This document shows positions 11,984 through 24,506 of a stretch of DNA of 64,000 bases, in pieces. Source of the stretch: Klebsormidium nitens (Eukaryota; Streptophyta; Klebsormidiophyceae; Klebsormidiales; Klebsormidiaceae); the NCBI GenBank assembly GCA_000708835.1, contig DF237272.1, forward strand, positions 38,847-102,846, read 5' to 3'. Under the pieces are notes generated by a model. The model ran no database searches and was not told where the DNA came from. It saw only the letters and a list, made by a program, of their open reading frames with translations. Every line of letters starts with the position of its first letter. Positions within the stretch are counted from its first letter, which is position 1. Made by a program: the position numbers and the translations under genes.

Positions 11984-13344
11984 GATCGGCTTTGGGTAGG
12001 AGATCATTGCCCGCAAGCCTGCGAATCTGCTATAGCGAAGTCAGTTGATCGAGACTAATAGACTTTGGGCAGTGATAGGCAACCGTTGAATCTTCTTGTA
12101 CCACACGCGGCCAGGCTTCAAGTCAAGTATAACGTACCCAGTGTGCATCATCGACCAATAACATTCCCTCTGCCAAACCCGTTCCGGCCAATTTCCAAAC
12201 ATAGTACAGGTTTGCAACGGTACCTCAGAGTCAGTCTTTGGAGCAAGTCTGCCGCCTACCATTGTAACAATTCTGGCCTTACTGAGCAAGCTAATGATCG
12301 TGCACAGTGACTTCGCAAAACTGCAAATAGGAACGGTGCCAGATTGTAAGAAGCGCGACGGTGATTGAAACAGCTAGCTATAGCTGTGCGCGGCCTTTGA
12401 TGCATTTCACATGATGCCGCCATATGTGCAGACTGTGCGGTCCGACCGTGCAGAATACACATGCATGCTTTTGTACGTACATGTTGCCGATGGATCACTG
12501 AACTTTGCATCGCGTCTGAGCATGTAGGTAGGCTGAGATCAGGCCACTTGACAAGCATCATAAATTCATGCATGCACTTTGAGCGACCAAATACACTGCT
12601 TTCTTTGCTCACTTTGAAAGCAGTGTATTTCGAATTCTTCTTCCTGAATTCATCTCTTGGCGCACACGTGCATGTATCCAACAATACGATTTGTCCTGAT
12701 TACTGAAAAACAAAGGCTTAAACAACTTAACAGGTCGGCAGATCGACCATCATGTTTGTACGGTGCGGATCGGTCAAATACGATTTCCATTACCTGGGGG
12801 TTGCAAGTACCCATCCGATCCGATTACCGTGTCTCGTTGATGTCCCTACTCTCAGTCGAGTTGTTCGATCGAAGTCACAGTTCTTTCAGCAAGTTGCTGA
12901 AAAGGTGATCATACCTGAAGCGACTTTCAGCAGATGTGACAGTCAAGTTTATCAAAGCAGGAGGGGCGGACAGAGGCTGTACCACTTCAGAGCAGGCAGA
13001 AAGATGGGGGCGGCAGACCTGCAAACAAAGAGATACGTCAAGAATACGAAGGAAGAGCAGTCGAACTCATTTGGCTGCGGCGGGCACTCCATCTTTCTGC
13101 ACCTTGATCTCAAGCGGGCCACTCCTGTCCTGGGTTCACGTAGTCATCGCATCAAAAATTTCTTGCATACAATTCCCCTCATTTGAGATCACAGTTTCCC
13201 TAGCTCGTGCCTCTCAGCACCTACATGCTACCACAATCTCTCTGGAACTGAGGTTGGAGCCCGTCAAGTCCGGTTGGCACTTCTTAAGGTCTTAGCTAGC
13301 CCAAGGCTCGATGGACATGAAAAGGGCTAACAGCAAGCAGAACC
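11984..13344. other. Convergent intergenic region with a 15-bp hairpin
   Basis: The region separates two convergent 3' ends. The open frame 12752-13186 has no splice-consistent partner or known domain. The only structure I see is the inverted repeat at 12589-12630. Confidence 0.45.
12589..12630. repeat. Perfect 15-bp inverted repeat (hairpin)
   Basis: The arms aaatacactgctttc (12589-12603) and gaaagcagtgtattt (12616-12630) are exact reverse complements around a 12-base loop. Confidence 0.85.
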
Positions 13345-14832
13345 TTAGCAATCGGAGGACATATAACGGAGGGGAGATGAGTGGCACAATCTGGCGCACG
13401 CTCCTCTGAACAGTAATGGCTCACCCGTCTTGATTGTGATCACCCGCTCCACCGCATACCTCCGCCTGACATACACCGCCGGTTGCGACAGGTCCCAGGA
13501 CGCGTCCACCGTTCGCCGGAGGCGCCACGCCCCGCTCGGCAGCACCTCGAACATCATAAGCGTCCGGGCCACGCAGTCCCACATGAAGCCCATGGTGGCA
13601 TAGGAGATGGCCATCGAGCTGTTGATTCCGGCGAGCGAGTATGCGTCCTCGTTGAGAATGATCATGGGGTTTCGGACCTTCTTCTCGTGGTCGTACAAGT
13701 GGCCGAACTCGCTGCAGCTGACCATGGCCCCGTACGCATCGGGATCGACGTTGTCATGCGCGAAGTCGCTGATGGTGATCGTCCACGTGTCTCTGCCAAA
13801 GAGCCTCGCAGAGAGGTCTTTGCTGGTCAGTAGGATCTGTAGGGTGCAAGATGCGGGGTCTCAGTACTGCTTTACAAGTTGGGGTTCGATCGGATGCGAA
13901 TGGAGAGAAAAGCAGCCACCATTTCAGGTGCACATTCAAAGGATCGTGCTAAATTAAATGCTATGTCTAAGTAGAAAACCATTTGGCCTCCTTGCAAAGG
14001 GCATGTAAGAAAGTCGTGTTTGAGACCCCACTACCACCACATGTTGCAGGTGGGGAATTTGCATTCAGGGACTGAGTGTGATAATCATAACTTGATTGCA
14101 GAACTACACTCACAGCGAGCTTCATTCTGAACGACTGGCAGGATACGGTGTGGCTTTAGCTTGGACAATTTTGCTGTAGCTCCAACTATACCTACTGTTC
14201 CAACATCTGAGAAGTGAAGCACTCACTCCAATGGGGTGTTCCTCCGTCACAGGCACCGCCTGCGTGCTTGCAATCCTGATGACCCCATCCTCGTCTGACA
14301 GGATGGTCTCGTACTTGGCAGCATACGCAGGGTCCACTCTCCACTTCCGGAGGTCTTTCAAAGGGTCAAACTGCCAGCACTGATGTAACTCAAGCTGCTG
14401 AGTCTTTTTGATCAAGTGCAGCGTAGTCTCTGGCCCCTCAAGGCCCTCTGTCTGGCCTTCTAGCAAACTCTCAACCAGGCTCTTGGAAGGACAAACAGCC
14501 CCCTGCGTGTCTCTCAGCTCATAATGCTTCCTTTCAGCTGCCGCCACATCGAAGTGCTGGATTGCATCGCTAAACAGGTCCCCCATTGTCTGGCCTCTTT
14601 CGTGCCTGAACGCCTGGACTCGGTCTTGAAAAATGACGTTGAGGATCCCAGAAGATTCCTTCACTGCATTAGCGCGCTGCCGCTTTGCGTTGCGCACTCC
14701 GCCCTCCTCGTTAAGGCCGCGAGGCAAAAGATAGCGTGTTTCATCTCCAGAGGGTTGAGCCTTTGCCAAAGACTGCCTGATAGGATACCTCCTCAGCTGT
14801 TCCTCTTTGACAGAGGCCATGTTTCGCCTCAT
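13345..14832 (-). CDS. Unrecognised 365-residue protein
   Basis: Two exons (14832-14227 and 13836-13345) join in phase 0 across GGA|GTGAGT and CTACAG|ATC. A second Met lies four codons in (MASVKEEQ) and could be the true start. The N-terminal part is charged, with a basic stretch NAKRQRANAVK that could act as a nuclear signal, followed by helical segments. The C-terminal exon reads as a compact globular domain, with SKDLSARLFGRDTWTITISD, DHEKKVRNPMIILNEDAYSL and GFMWDCVARTLMMFEVL. I do not recognise the family and see no catalytic motif. The gene converges on the disordered-protein gene and is divergent from the helicase gene. Confidence 0.6.
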
Positions 14833-15951
14833 CTGACGTATCTTCTCTCAAGGTTGGGAATTTCTTCTTTGAAGAATCCTTGCTTTCCTTGCAAAGCTGA
14901 CGACACGTAGGTAGTCAGAACTGACAGTCCCCGGTTTGCAAGACTGTCCGGAGCACGCTTCCTGCACGCTTCCTCTTCTTTTGAGGGGTGATGGGCTGCA
15001 CTCCGGTACCACTTGCGCCTCTGCCACTGGCCGAGGGTCGACTCTAGAGACTACGGTAGGTCGCTAGAGCATGCTCTCGAGTCTCGTGAATCATATGGAA
15101 GCCTAGCATTTTGCAGTCTTCTCGGACTCCCGGCAGATGCAGTGCAGTGTGCGGCGTAGGTACGTTGTGTAGGTACATTTGCATTTCCTCCCCCGGTACT
15201 GATGTTGACCAGAGCCCCGGTGGTTCTACCGGTAGCCTTATTTGAAGGGCTTCTATTATACCGTACTAGGTAATTATAGCTCAGCAGTCTTGACTCAGGC
15301 TCGCTACAGCAGCAGCGTAGCTCCCCGGGTTGCCAACATTGCCAAGTTCTGGGAGAGGAGTATTTGGCGGCAAATTTCTAAAGCATGCGCGTTTAAATTG
15401 GGGTCCAGACAACTAGAGCGAGCTTTTCCAAGTCCTTGCGGATTTCAGGCTTCAGTGAACTATTGAACACGTGTAAGGCTGAGGCACTGCATAGGATCGG
15501 GGATCTGTGATTGGCCTAAAACTTCAGATCGTGGAAGCTTCTTTGGGCGCCACGTCGAGCAGTTACGTATCGGTCTATCGTCTCAGTCTGGACTCTGACC
15601 TCTCGACCTCGCAGGGAAGATCACATGGCCGCTTCTGATGGCGCTTCTGCAGAGAGATCTTTCAGGGCGCTGATGTCAATGGAAGATTTTTCAAATTGCC
15701 TCAGGCTCCAGTGGCAGTAGTCGTCAAGACTGTCTTGATGGTTGCGTGCCCGCATTTCTGAATGCAGCACCAGATCTCCAATTGGGCTTCTAAGTTCTTT
15801 CTCAAGTATATTTCATGAGCGAGTGGAGCGCCCCTATGAGCGAGTGGAGCGGGGCGATTGTGTTCATTGTTCCGGGGGCCTCTCGGAATGCTGTCAGGCA
15901 CATAATGTCACTTTGAAGATGCTTTGATGATCTGATCAGTCACGACACACA
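14833..15951. other. Divergent intergenic region
   Basis: This is the shared upstream region of the 365-residue gene (-) and the helicase (+). It contains a 16-bp direct duplication (atgagcgagtggagcg) at about 15818-15852. No supported gene was seen. Confidence 0.4.
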
Positions 15952-18900
15952 ATGGCCCAAGCAAGGCTGCGGCCGCTTTCCGGCGCCTCCCTTACTTCCT
16001 GCTTCTTGAACGAAGCTTCTGGGCCCAGCTTGCCGGACAGCCACCGTCAGATCTGCGGACCGTGTCTGTTGCGTGGGCGCATGCTGACAGCTGGCAGAAG
16101 TGGCACCGAGAAGAATGGTCGCTTTGGTGCGCGGGTTGTGGTCGCTGTCGCAGACGCGGTCAATGTCACCGAGACTGCCTCGCAGAAAGGGACTCAGCGG
16201 ACGGCAGGCGGTAGAGCGAGGAAGAACTCAGGGGTGCCAACTAGGCGCGGCGAGGATCTAGACGAGGGGGTGTTCGACAGAGCTGTCCTTGCACTTACCG
16301 ACTCGAGCAAGCCGAACAAAGCAAGCACACCGAAGGGGCGGAGGCCTAGTTCTACAGATGTGGACCTAGTGTCTGCCTTGGCAAACCTGACAACCAGAAA
16401 GAATGCATCCAATGCAAGGGGCGAGGTGGAGCCCAATGCAGGGGACCCTCGAGGGAAAAGGCAGGTTGGGAAGAACGTTGTGGCCTGGCTCTCTCGAGGA
16501 ATGTCGCAAATGGCAACAGAGCTTCTGGACGAATCTAGTTCGCTGCAAGCACGGGTTAGGGAGCCCAACTTCTCGCTAGTGCTAGCGGCGCAGCAGTACC
16601 TGTGGAGAAACAATCAGCCAATGGGGGAGGAGGCAAAGTGCCAGGTGGCAGCGACCCATTTGCCGACGCTGTGGGACCATCTGCAGAGGGAGGTGCGCAT
16701 CATTCTGAGCAGGGAGGGCAGCCCGGAGAAGAATGAGGCGTGGCGCAAAGTCAAGGCCCTTGCGTGGAGACGTAAGCTGCCACATTCCCAGCTGACATCC
16801 TGCATGATTTTGCCTCCTGTTGCCTGTACCAGGTTAAATTGGTCCGGGTCTGCATTTGATACCATTGCTTTTTTGCCTACCCACTCTTGAAATTGTCAGA
16901 TCTCGATGGAAGGGGCTTAGAACACACTAGTTTAGGATGGTGGCTCACCTCGCTAGCGGGAGCCTACATGCTCTTTGCTGTGCAGTTTCTGATTAATAGG
17001 CTTGCGCCCTGGAAGCTAGGTAGCTCTCTCTGCAGCTGTGCTTTGGCCCAGCATGTCTTGTGATGTTGAGTCGATCTTTTTGATTTGCCCGGGCTAATTG
17101 GGAACAGATTATTGGGGCATGGACTCGGAAAGAGTCACTAGACTGACTGCAAGATAGTTTACCAGTTTCCTTCATCAAGTTGCTTTTGTTGGTGAATACA
17201 TTCCTTTTGCGACTGTGCCTGAACACCTCGGATGCGAGTCAGCTGAAAGCATCGTTCAGGATAAGGAGCTTCCAAAGACGGGCATGGACAGGCGCGGTGG
17301 CTCCTGCATTGGCTGCTCTGTTCTGCTTCTTGGCGTGCTTTTAATTCTGAATTGTGACCGTTGAATAAGCTCAATAAAGAGACTTCTCTTCTGCCTGGTT
17401 TTATTTGAGCAGCTGACTATTGATCCTCTGCAATTCTCTAATGCGTCTGGGTTTTTGACCATCCCGTAGGCCAACAAAGAGCATGCTCAAGTATGCTGAG
17501 TCAAATCCCAAATCAAACCGTGATACTGTCCAAAGTGTGCCATGCTTATCATCCTGCTTAATGACAGAACTCGAGCGAGGAATCTTGTCAAACCACAGCT
17601 TGTGAGTTCCTAAAGTCCACACCAGTCCTGACTAGCCTTTGCTCTCCTTGCAGCCGAACACAAGGCCTCCGCCCGCAAAGGCACCCCCGCCGCTGCCCCT
17701 TCTCTGGGTCCCACCCGCGAACAACTTCGTGCGGTTCAGGCCAGGGTGGACGAGTTTGTGAAGAAGGCGAGCGAGTTGTTGGAGATCGAGAGGGCTGCGG
17801 AAGTCGAGGCGACGAAGCGGGCGCTCGACGGGGCGGAGATGCCGGTTGAGGAAGAAGACCGGGACAACAGCCTGCGGAAGATTGTCGTGGTGCGCTCGTA
17901 TACAGGTGGGGGGGGTACTTTTACATTCAATTAATGCTGGCTCTCTGATTGCTTGGAGATGTTCTTTACCAGCGGGTACAACAAAGTCTCTGCCGAGGAG
18001 TTTGAAAATCTCTCTCAGACTCTCAATCTAGGTGGCTATTAGAAGCCTATCTGCTCTGGAACCTGTGAAGTCTGATTTCCTTAGAACTCCTAAGCATATT
18101 TTGACCAAGATCTAACTACCAAGTAACCAAGATCTAACCACCAATTAACCAAGATCTAAGCACCACTTAACCAAAGTCTATGCTTCTAATTGCAGGCCTC
18201 GGTGGGCAGCACCTAGCGCAGCTGCGCAGCGTCGGCCCCCCCGGAAAGAAGCTCCCCCCTTCCGCAATTAGCCCAGGGGATCTGGTTTACCTGCGCCCCG
18301 AGGGTTCGGCGGGGCCGGGGTGGGGGGAGGAGATGCGGGGCACCGTGCAATCATTGGGACAGGACGGGGCGACCATTTCGATTGCACTCGAAAAGAGGCA
18401 TGGGGACCCCGCGACCGCAAAGCTGTTTGGGAGAGTGCTGAGGGTGGATCGCGTCAGGGAGCTGGCAGATGGGGTTACATACGAGGTTAGTGGGCTGGGT
18501 TAAAGGTTACCAGGTATTAAGATACATTTATCATGACACAGCCTCTAGATTTTTGGAGATTGGATGCTGGAAGGGAGGGAGGAGCACATACAGTGATAGA
18601 GTCATGGACGAGCCAAACAAGTAGTCAAATTGTTTGCCGAGTGCGGTGATTCCAGGGCATCCATCGAAGGTTCCTGCGGAGGGGTGTTGCATTTTGGACG
18701 GACGAAATGATACTCAAGGCCTCAGCTGGTTTCCGCATGTCGAGGACCTGAGTACTGGAAAAGTGCGCTGACATCGTCATGTTCTTTGGGTTACAATGTT
18801 GTCTTGCTTCGGAAAGTCCTTTTGACCCCTTTTGCGGTCACTTCTGAACGTCCCAGTGTTCTAACCCGATGTCAATAATGGCCTAGGTTCCATTGTTCGC

Positions 18901-21900
18901 TTTCTTGGACTCCTGAAATTGACGCGATCTTTGTAATGTGCAGCGCAACCTGGCCGCCCTCAAAGCGCTTCAGAAGGGCGGCGTAAAGGCCCCCGCCGCG
19001 CGCGTCATCCGAACGCTCTTCGGTGACGGCCTCAACATCGTCGAAGCCCCCGGGGGGATCCCCCAACCCACATCCCAAACCCCAAACCCGACCACCCCCA
19101 CGGAAGCAGAACCCGAGACTCCTCCAAACACAGCCCCAAAGCTCAAGTTGCTGTTGAAAGAGTCGCAGAGTCGTAAGGGGGGGGTGCGACACCCCGAGGC
19201 GGATTTCGACTATTTGGACGAATCGCAGCAGGGGGCCGTTCGGAAGGCGTTGGATAGGGAGGGGGCCGTGACCGTGATTCAGGGCCCCCCCGGAACGGGG
19301 AAGACGGTCGTTGTGTGTGACATCATCGCAAAGGCGGTGGCGCGGGGGGAACGGGTGCTCGCGACGGCGCCCACCAATGCGGCCGTGGATAATATGGTGA
19401 GGGGCAGTTTCAATCCGCTTGTTCGAGCATCGCACTTGCGTTCGCGTTGCTTCTAGGCTTCCGGATCGGCCGAGAACGACGGATACGTCCATGCCTTTGG
19501 ACCAATTCGCTCTGGGTCTACTAGTATCGAGAGGAACACTCTCTTCAGTCAACCCACTTCTTCCTCTCTTATGTCGAGAAGCTCAGCACGCTTTGTGGTG
19601 CGCGGTGGCAGCTTCGGTTGCCCCTCCTCTCTTGTAGAACCTTTTCCTTCGATTGTCTATTCACCCCCACCTCGTTCCTTTTCTACACAGCTCGAGAAGC
19701 TGGGCATGATGGTCCTCGTTGGCAACCCGCAGTGCATGACCCCTCTCGATTCCTCTTCCTTTTTTCTGGTTGACTTTTCCACTAACAGCTCAATAACCGT
19801 TCCATACTCCACCTCAAACGGCATCTTCCCCTCCGCCGCAGGTCGAGAAGCTCTCAACAATGGGCTTGAACGTCGTCCGTGTCGGCAACCCGCAGCGCAT
19901 GACCCCCGCCGTCACGAGCCGCGCACTTCAGGTGCAGGTCGACGCGGAGCTGGCCGACTGGCGGCGCGACATGGCGCGGCGGCGCGCAGACGTCCGGGAA
20001 GATATGCGCGCGTGCGCACAGGACGAGGAGATGGTGGCGGGGCTCAAGACGATGCTGCGCAAGATGGGGCGCACGCTCAAGACGACGGAGCGGCAGACGG
20101 TAAGTAAACTTGGGTTTGGAAAACTCTGTTCTGGATCGGTTTTCGTTCGTGATTTTGGGGTGTGTTTAAAGTAAAGGAATGCCAATGATTTGCACCAGCT
20201 TCAAGAGGTTGGATTGAGAAAGACCAATCTTTGACTACTGACCGAGACGATGTTGCGCAAGACGAGGCGACTTTGAAAATGACAATGCAGCAGACCGTAT
20301 GAATACAAAGCGGTCACGAAAGGTTTTGGGTATGAACTAGGGTAGCGTTCGGCACAAAATTCGACCGGTGGAACCGTCGAACAAATAGCTTTTGGGGGAT
20401 GATTAAGACGTTATTGCGCAACGTGTGGCGCAAGCGGCAAACGCAAACGGCATGTGTTTTCAGGTACTTTGCTTCGGTGGTCGAGGACTCGGGCTATGCG
20501 TGGGCAAAGTGGATTACACGGGCCGAAATCTTGAAAATGCAGTCGTGAACCTCGCGCCCCTTATAGTTCAACGTCGTCGAAGTCAGCGGCTCTCGTCACG
20601 CGAGTTCTGACTCCTTCTCAGCTGACGTGACACCCCGTTTTCTCCCGCAGGTGAAGCTGATTCTGAGCCAGGCCCAGGTGGTGCTGTGCACCAACTCGGG
20701 TGCGGCCGACTCGCTGGTGCAGAACGAGGGGCCGTTCGACATGGTGGTCGTGGACGAGGCGGGGCAAGCCACCGAGCCAAGCTGCTGGATCCCTCTGCTG
20801 CAGGTAGGAGGCAATTGAATGTTTCAATCGGTTTTCCTTCTCTAGAATTTTAGAAGGCGTTTTTAAACTGGTGTGGACGAGGAGGGACAGATCATCAGGC
20901 CGAACTGTTGGATCTTGCTCTTGCAGGCAATACGCATTCAGCTCCCGCATCAGCTTCGTAGATTTAGGAGTTTTTCAAAGGTGTTGTGTCGTGAATTGTG
21001 GGCAAGCCACCAAACCAAGCTGCTGAACCGTGCTGCTGCATGGAACGCCCTGGTTGTTGACCGTAACAGGATTGACAGCCCTTGCACCTCACTTGCAAGA
21101 CGGGATCTCAGACTGTCGTAGGGCCCGACACAGTCGAGCAACTTGTGCCTTCAAAGCAAACGTCGTTTTGAGTGTGTGTCCATATGCTCGCTCTCCGAGT
21201 TGAAGGACCGCCCTCTTCGCATTTGGTGCTCGCTAGAAGTGGGAGATTCTGCTTGCTTCCATTCCGTCCTTACTGGTCCCCGCATCAGAGACTTTCGCTT
21301 CAGAAGCTTGCAACCTCGGCATCGGCAAGCCGAACTACCAGGAAGAAGGCTTCATAGGTACCTCTGGCAAAAGGAGCATTGAGTGAGGTTTAGAACCCGA
21401 ACTATTTCGATATGCAGGGCAAGCGCGCCATTCTGGCAGGCGATACGTGTCAGCTGGCGCCTACTGTCCTGAGCCGGGAGGCGATGGAGGGCGGCCTCGC
21501 CGTCAGTCTGATGGAGCGCGCGATGAGCCTCTACCAGGGCCGACTGCACTCTATGCTCCAGGTAAGGAACAAATGCAACGGATTTCGCGCAGAGCGCAGA
21601 GACGTAACCTGCCTTTTGTCTTGTGTCTAATGACGTCAGAGCCACGTCGCTCTAGATGACTACTGTACCTGTCTGTGCGTTTGCGGATCAAAGCGAAGCG
21701 GGGTTGCCGAGAGTGAGGGCTGAGATGTGCCCGTCACAAACTTCTTTCTTTCTGAAATTTGAGCACCGTAGTGAAAGGGGGCTGAACTGCTGACCATCGC
21801 GCAACGCTGTCGTGGCGCCTCTCTGTGAGTGTCATGTTTTGGTTCGGGTCAGAAAGGTCCGATGGTTGTTTAGAGATGACCGGTGGTCGATCCATCCCAT

Positions 21901-23698
21901 TCTGGCTCTGCGAGGCGACCTGCCAGTACATGTCGCTCTGTTGTAGCCTCTCATAGCCATCATGCGAATTGGAAAGGTAACATCGTTCATCACGCGTCGC
22001 AGCAATCACTGCGATCTTCTATTTGTTGTCCTTAATGTTACTGCGATTGCAGTGATGTCCTCCTTTTATTCCGTCGGGCCCACCATTTTCTGGTCAAGTG
22101 GGGATCGCGTCCCTTGCCCTCCGGCCTGTCTTCTCCTGATGATTTGCTCCCCGTATTCAGGTGCAATACCGTATGAACGCCGCCATAGCCGACTGGTCCT
22201 CCGTCGAGCTATACAATGGGCAAGTACGCTCTGCCCCCATGGTTGCGAACAAAGTGCTGGCGGACAAGCCGGGCGTTGCCAGCACCCCGACCACTCTGGC
22301 CCCGCTCCTCCTTTTGGACACGAGGGCTCCTCGGGGGAGTCTACTGAGGGGATGCGAGGAGTCGCTTGACGGGAGGTAAGGGAGGCGTCTGAGGCAACTG
22401 AACGGTGCGCGGTGGTTGAATTGCGGGGGGAAAAACTTATCCGTTCGTTTTCTGCTAGAACAGATGGTGTGATCTGACAGGCTCTGAAAGGGTCCGAATG
22501 GAATCCGAGGGATGGAAAGTCTGAAGAATTCCGATCGCTGAGCGAGTTTTGGGCGGCCATCTTTGTTCGAAGCGGAAGCTACCATCAGTACCTAATGAAG
22601 GCGTGGTTATTACATCTCGAGTCTGTTCTTCCATTCTGGGTGTCCTTCGCGGATTCTCAGGTCTGCTTTCCTGACGCACCTCTCTCAATGTGGGCGTGGA
22701 ACCCGTTACATCGTTCATGCAGTCGTCCTCCGTTGCCTTCTGCTAAATCCGACGCCCAGATTGAAATTCCTCGTTCTTTCTTGCAGCGGGAGCGGCTCCT
22801 TGTTCAACGAGGGCGAGGCCACCATTGTCGTCTCCCACGTGTTGGAGTTACTCGCGGCGGGGGTCCCAGGACCCGCAATCGCAGTACAAAGCCCGTATTT
22901 GGCGCAGGTCGAGTTGCTGCAAGCGCGTCTGGCGCAGCACAAGGGAACGGAGGGGGTTGAAGTGGCAAGTATCGATAGCTTCCAGGGGCGTGAAGCGGAC
23001 GCGGTTATTATCTCTATGGTAAGTTCACGGCGGCAGGTTTGAAGGGGTTTGGGTTAGGGTTTCTGTGGGTTTTCAGCCTGGACAGCAGGCGTGCTCGTCA
23101 AACCAAAAGAAAGGCTATGGGTCATGTGGGTCTCAGAGGGTGCGGAGGATCTGGAAAGGGATGGAGGCTCAAGTTGCAAGGTTGCACCTATCCACTTTTG
23201 AGCCGGATTCGCAGTCTCAGGGGGGCCTCTAACGAGTATTAGAGATCGAGAAAGGACTCAGGAGTTTCAAGAAAATGGACTTAGGATTCTCAAGAATCAC
23301 CAAACCCCAGAGCGGTTCGTTTGTGAAGCTTTGGGGTATTAATGACCGCACGCCTGTTGTGAAGACAGGAACGACGATCCGCCCCCTTGAGTACTTACCA
23401 GCTGTCACCGGTGCCTATGATGCAGGTTCGGTCCAACCCGTCCGGCATTGTGGGCTTCCTGGGCGACCACCGGCGCATGAACGTCGGCGTCACGCGCGCG
23501 CGCATGCACGTGGCAGTTGTCTGCGACAGCAGCACCGTCGGGCGGAACCCATTCTTGCTGCGCCTATTGCAGCACATAAAGCGAAGGGGCGAGGTGCGCA
23601 GCGCCGCAGGGGGGGACCCTCAGGGCTCGGAATATGCCCCCCCGCTGCCCATGTCCAAGTGGAAGGGGCAGGGCAACGGGCTGTATACGTCCAACTAG
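15952..23698 (+). CDS. IGHMBP2/SMUBP-2-like SF1 DNA/RNA helicase, probably plastid-targeted
   Basis: Ten exons (15952-16771, 17654-17905, 18196-18485, 18944-19396, 19842-20099, 20651-20803, 21418-21561, 22161-22375, 22787-23018, 23426-23698) give about 1029 residues in continuous phase. Superfamily 1B Upf1-like motifs are present: Q-motif region DYLDESQ (about 543-549), Walker A GPPGTGKT (568-575), TNAAVDNM, Walker B VVVDEAGQA (DEAG about 726-729), AGDTCQLAPTV, VQYRMN, IDSFQGREADAVI and the arginine-finger motif RMNVGVTRARMHVAVVCDS. The architecture resembles the long plant SMUBP-2-like protein, which is about 960 residues and carries an N-terminal extension. The first 100 residues are basic and Ser/Ala-rich with few acids, consistent with a plastid transit peptide but not proof. 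Expected role: ATP-dependent unwinding of nucleic acid. Introns 4, 5 and 6 contain decayed copies of adjacent exon ends. Confidence 0.9.
18104..18188 (+). repeat. 22-bp minisatellite in helicase intron 2
   Basis: Three units of 22 bp (accaagatctaac-type) start at 18104, 18126 and 18148. A partial fourth unit starts at 18170 and ends close to the acceptor of exon 3. Confidence 0.9.
19691..19750 (+). repeat. Decayed copy of helicase exon 5 start with an acceptor
   Basis: After acacag, the sequence encodes LEKLGMMVLVGNPQCMTP. The real exon 5 encodes VEKLSTMGLNVVRVGNPQRM from 19842. The offset is 151 bp, so use of this acceptor would shift the frame. The copy has no donor. Confidence 0.9.
20236..20452 (+). 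repeat. Two decayed copies of helicase exon 5 end
   Basis: The exon end (20040-20101: acgatgctgcgcaagatggg and on to cggcagacg|gtaag) recurs as acgatgttgcgcaagacgag (20236-20296). A second, more diverged copy is acgttattgcgcaacgtgtg (20397-20452). Confidence 0.85.
20870..21050 (+). repeat. Two decayed copies of helicase exon 6 end
   Basis: The exon end encoding VVDEAGQATEPSCWIPLLQ recurs at 20870-20935 (tggacgaggagggacag, then gccgaactgttggatc and ttgcag). It recurs again at 20993-21050 (gggcaagccaccaaaccaag, ctgctgaacc). Each copy has different substitutions. Confidence 0.9.
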
Positions 23699-24506
23699 GA
23701 TAGGAACAATTTGCAGGTGTATCGATATTCAGGGAATAAATTAGCGGCTCGCTCTGGCTGAGTTTGAGAAAGTCAGGTGCTTTCCGCTGCAGAAAGCTGG
23801 CTCAGGGAAAGGGGTTGCCCCGCCCTGAAGTCGGCACAGCTGCGCAAGGTGTTGTTGCGATAGGATCCGCCCATGCACAGGCAAAGGTAGCTGTACAGGC
23901 CGCGTGTATGCGGAGATTGTTTGGAAACGAACTTGGTACGTTTAGGAACAAGAAGCGCGGCATGTGCAGCTTAAATGCAGACACACTCTTTTTCAAGCTA
24001 GACTCACGAGTTGACATAGGTAATGCAACAGGTCGGGATTTGACTGCAACGCTTATGTATGGGCATTGCGCCGACATTGGACGCTCCGGTATTTACAGTC
24101 TCAAGTATCTCAAAGCAGGATTGCGTAAAGCTTCGCGACATGCTCGTGACTCGAACCTATCATTTCAGTTGCCCACACTTTGATGCCCATGTAGTTGAGA
24201 TGGACTTGCCTGGCTGTCCAATGTGGCAGATGGGTTCTCAAAAATAAAAATCACTACAGGAGCTATACTTTGCCAAATCGGACCAATCTAGGTATTGCAT
24301 AAAGTGGTATGAACCATGCTGAGCTTGGGTCCATGCAATTTGTCCAAGCATCTCATCCCCTTTCCAACTCTGATCGATACGTTCTACATTTCTCGCCCCA
24401 TATGCATTCCAGAGCAATTCGGAGATTCAAAGCAAAACTTGAAGAATTGCAATTGCAGATGAACTGATTTTGAAAGCACCTTTGTACACACATCTGCGGT
24501 CCCTGG
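23699..24506. other. Convergent 3' intergenic region
   Basis: The region lies between the stop codons of the helicase (+) and dUTPase (-). The open frame 23764-24183 has no recognisable domain. An aataaa-type hexamer occurs near 24243, too far downstream to be assigned with confidence. Confidence 0.4.

Noticed and set aside
12752-13186. Open frame of 144 codons
   Set aside because: Between convergent genes, with composition unlike real exons and no recognisable motif.
23764-24183. Open frame of 139 codons after the helicase
   Set aside because: No domain; probably 3' untranslated sequence.
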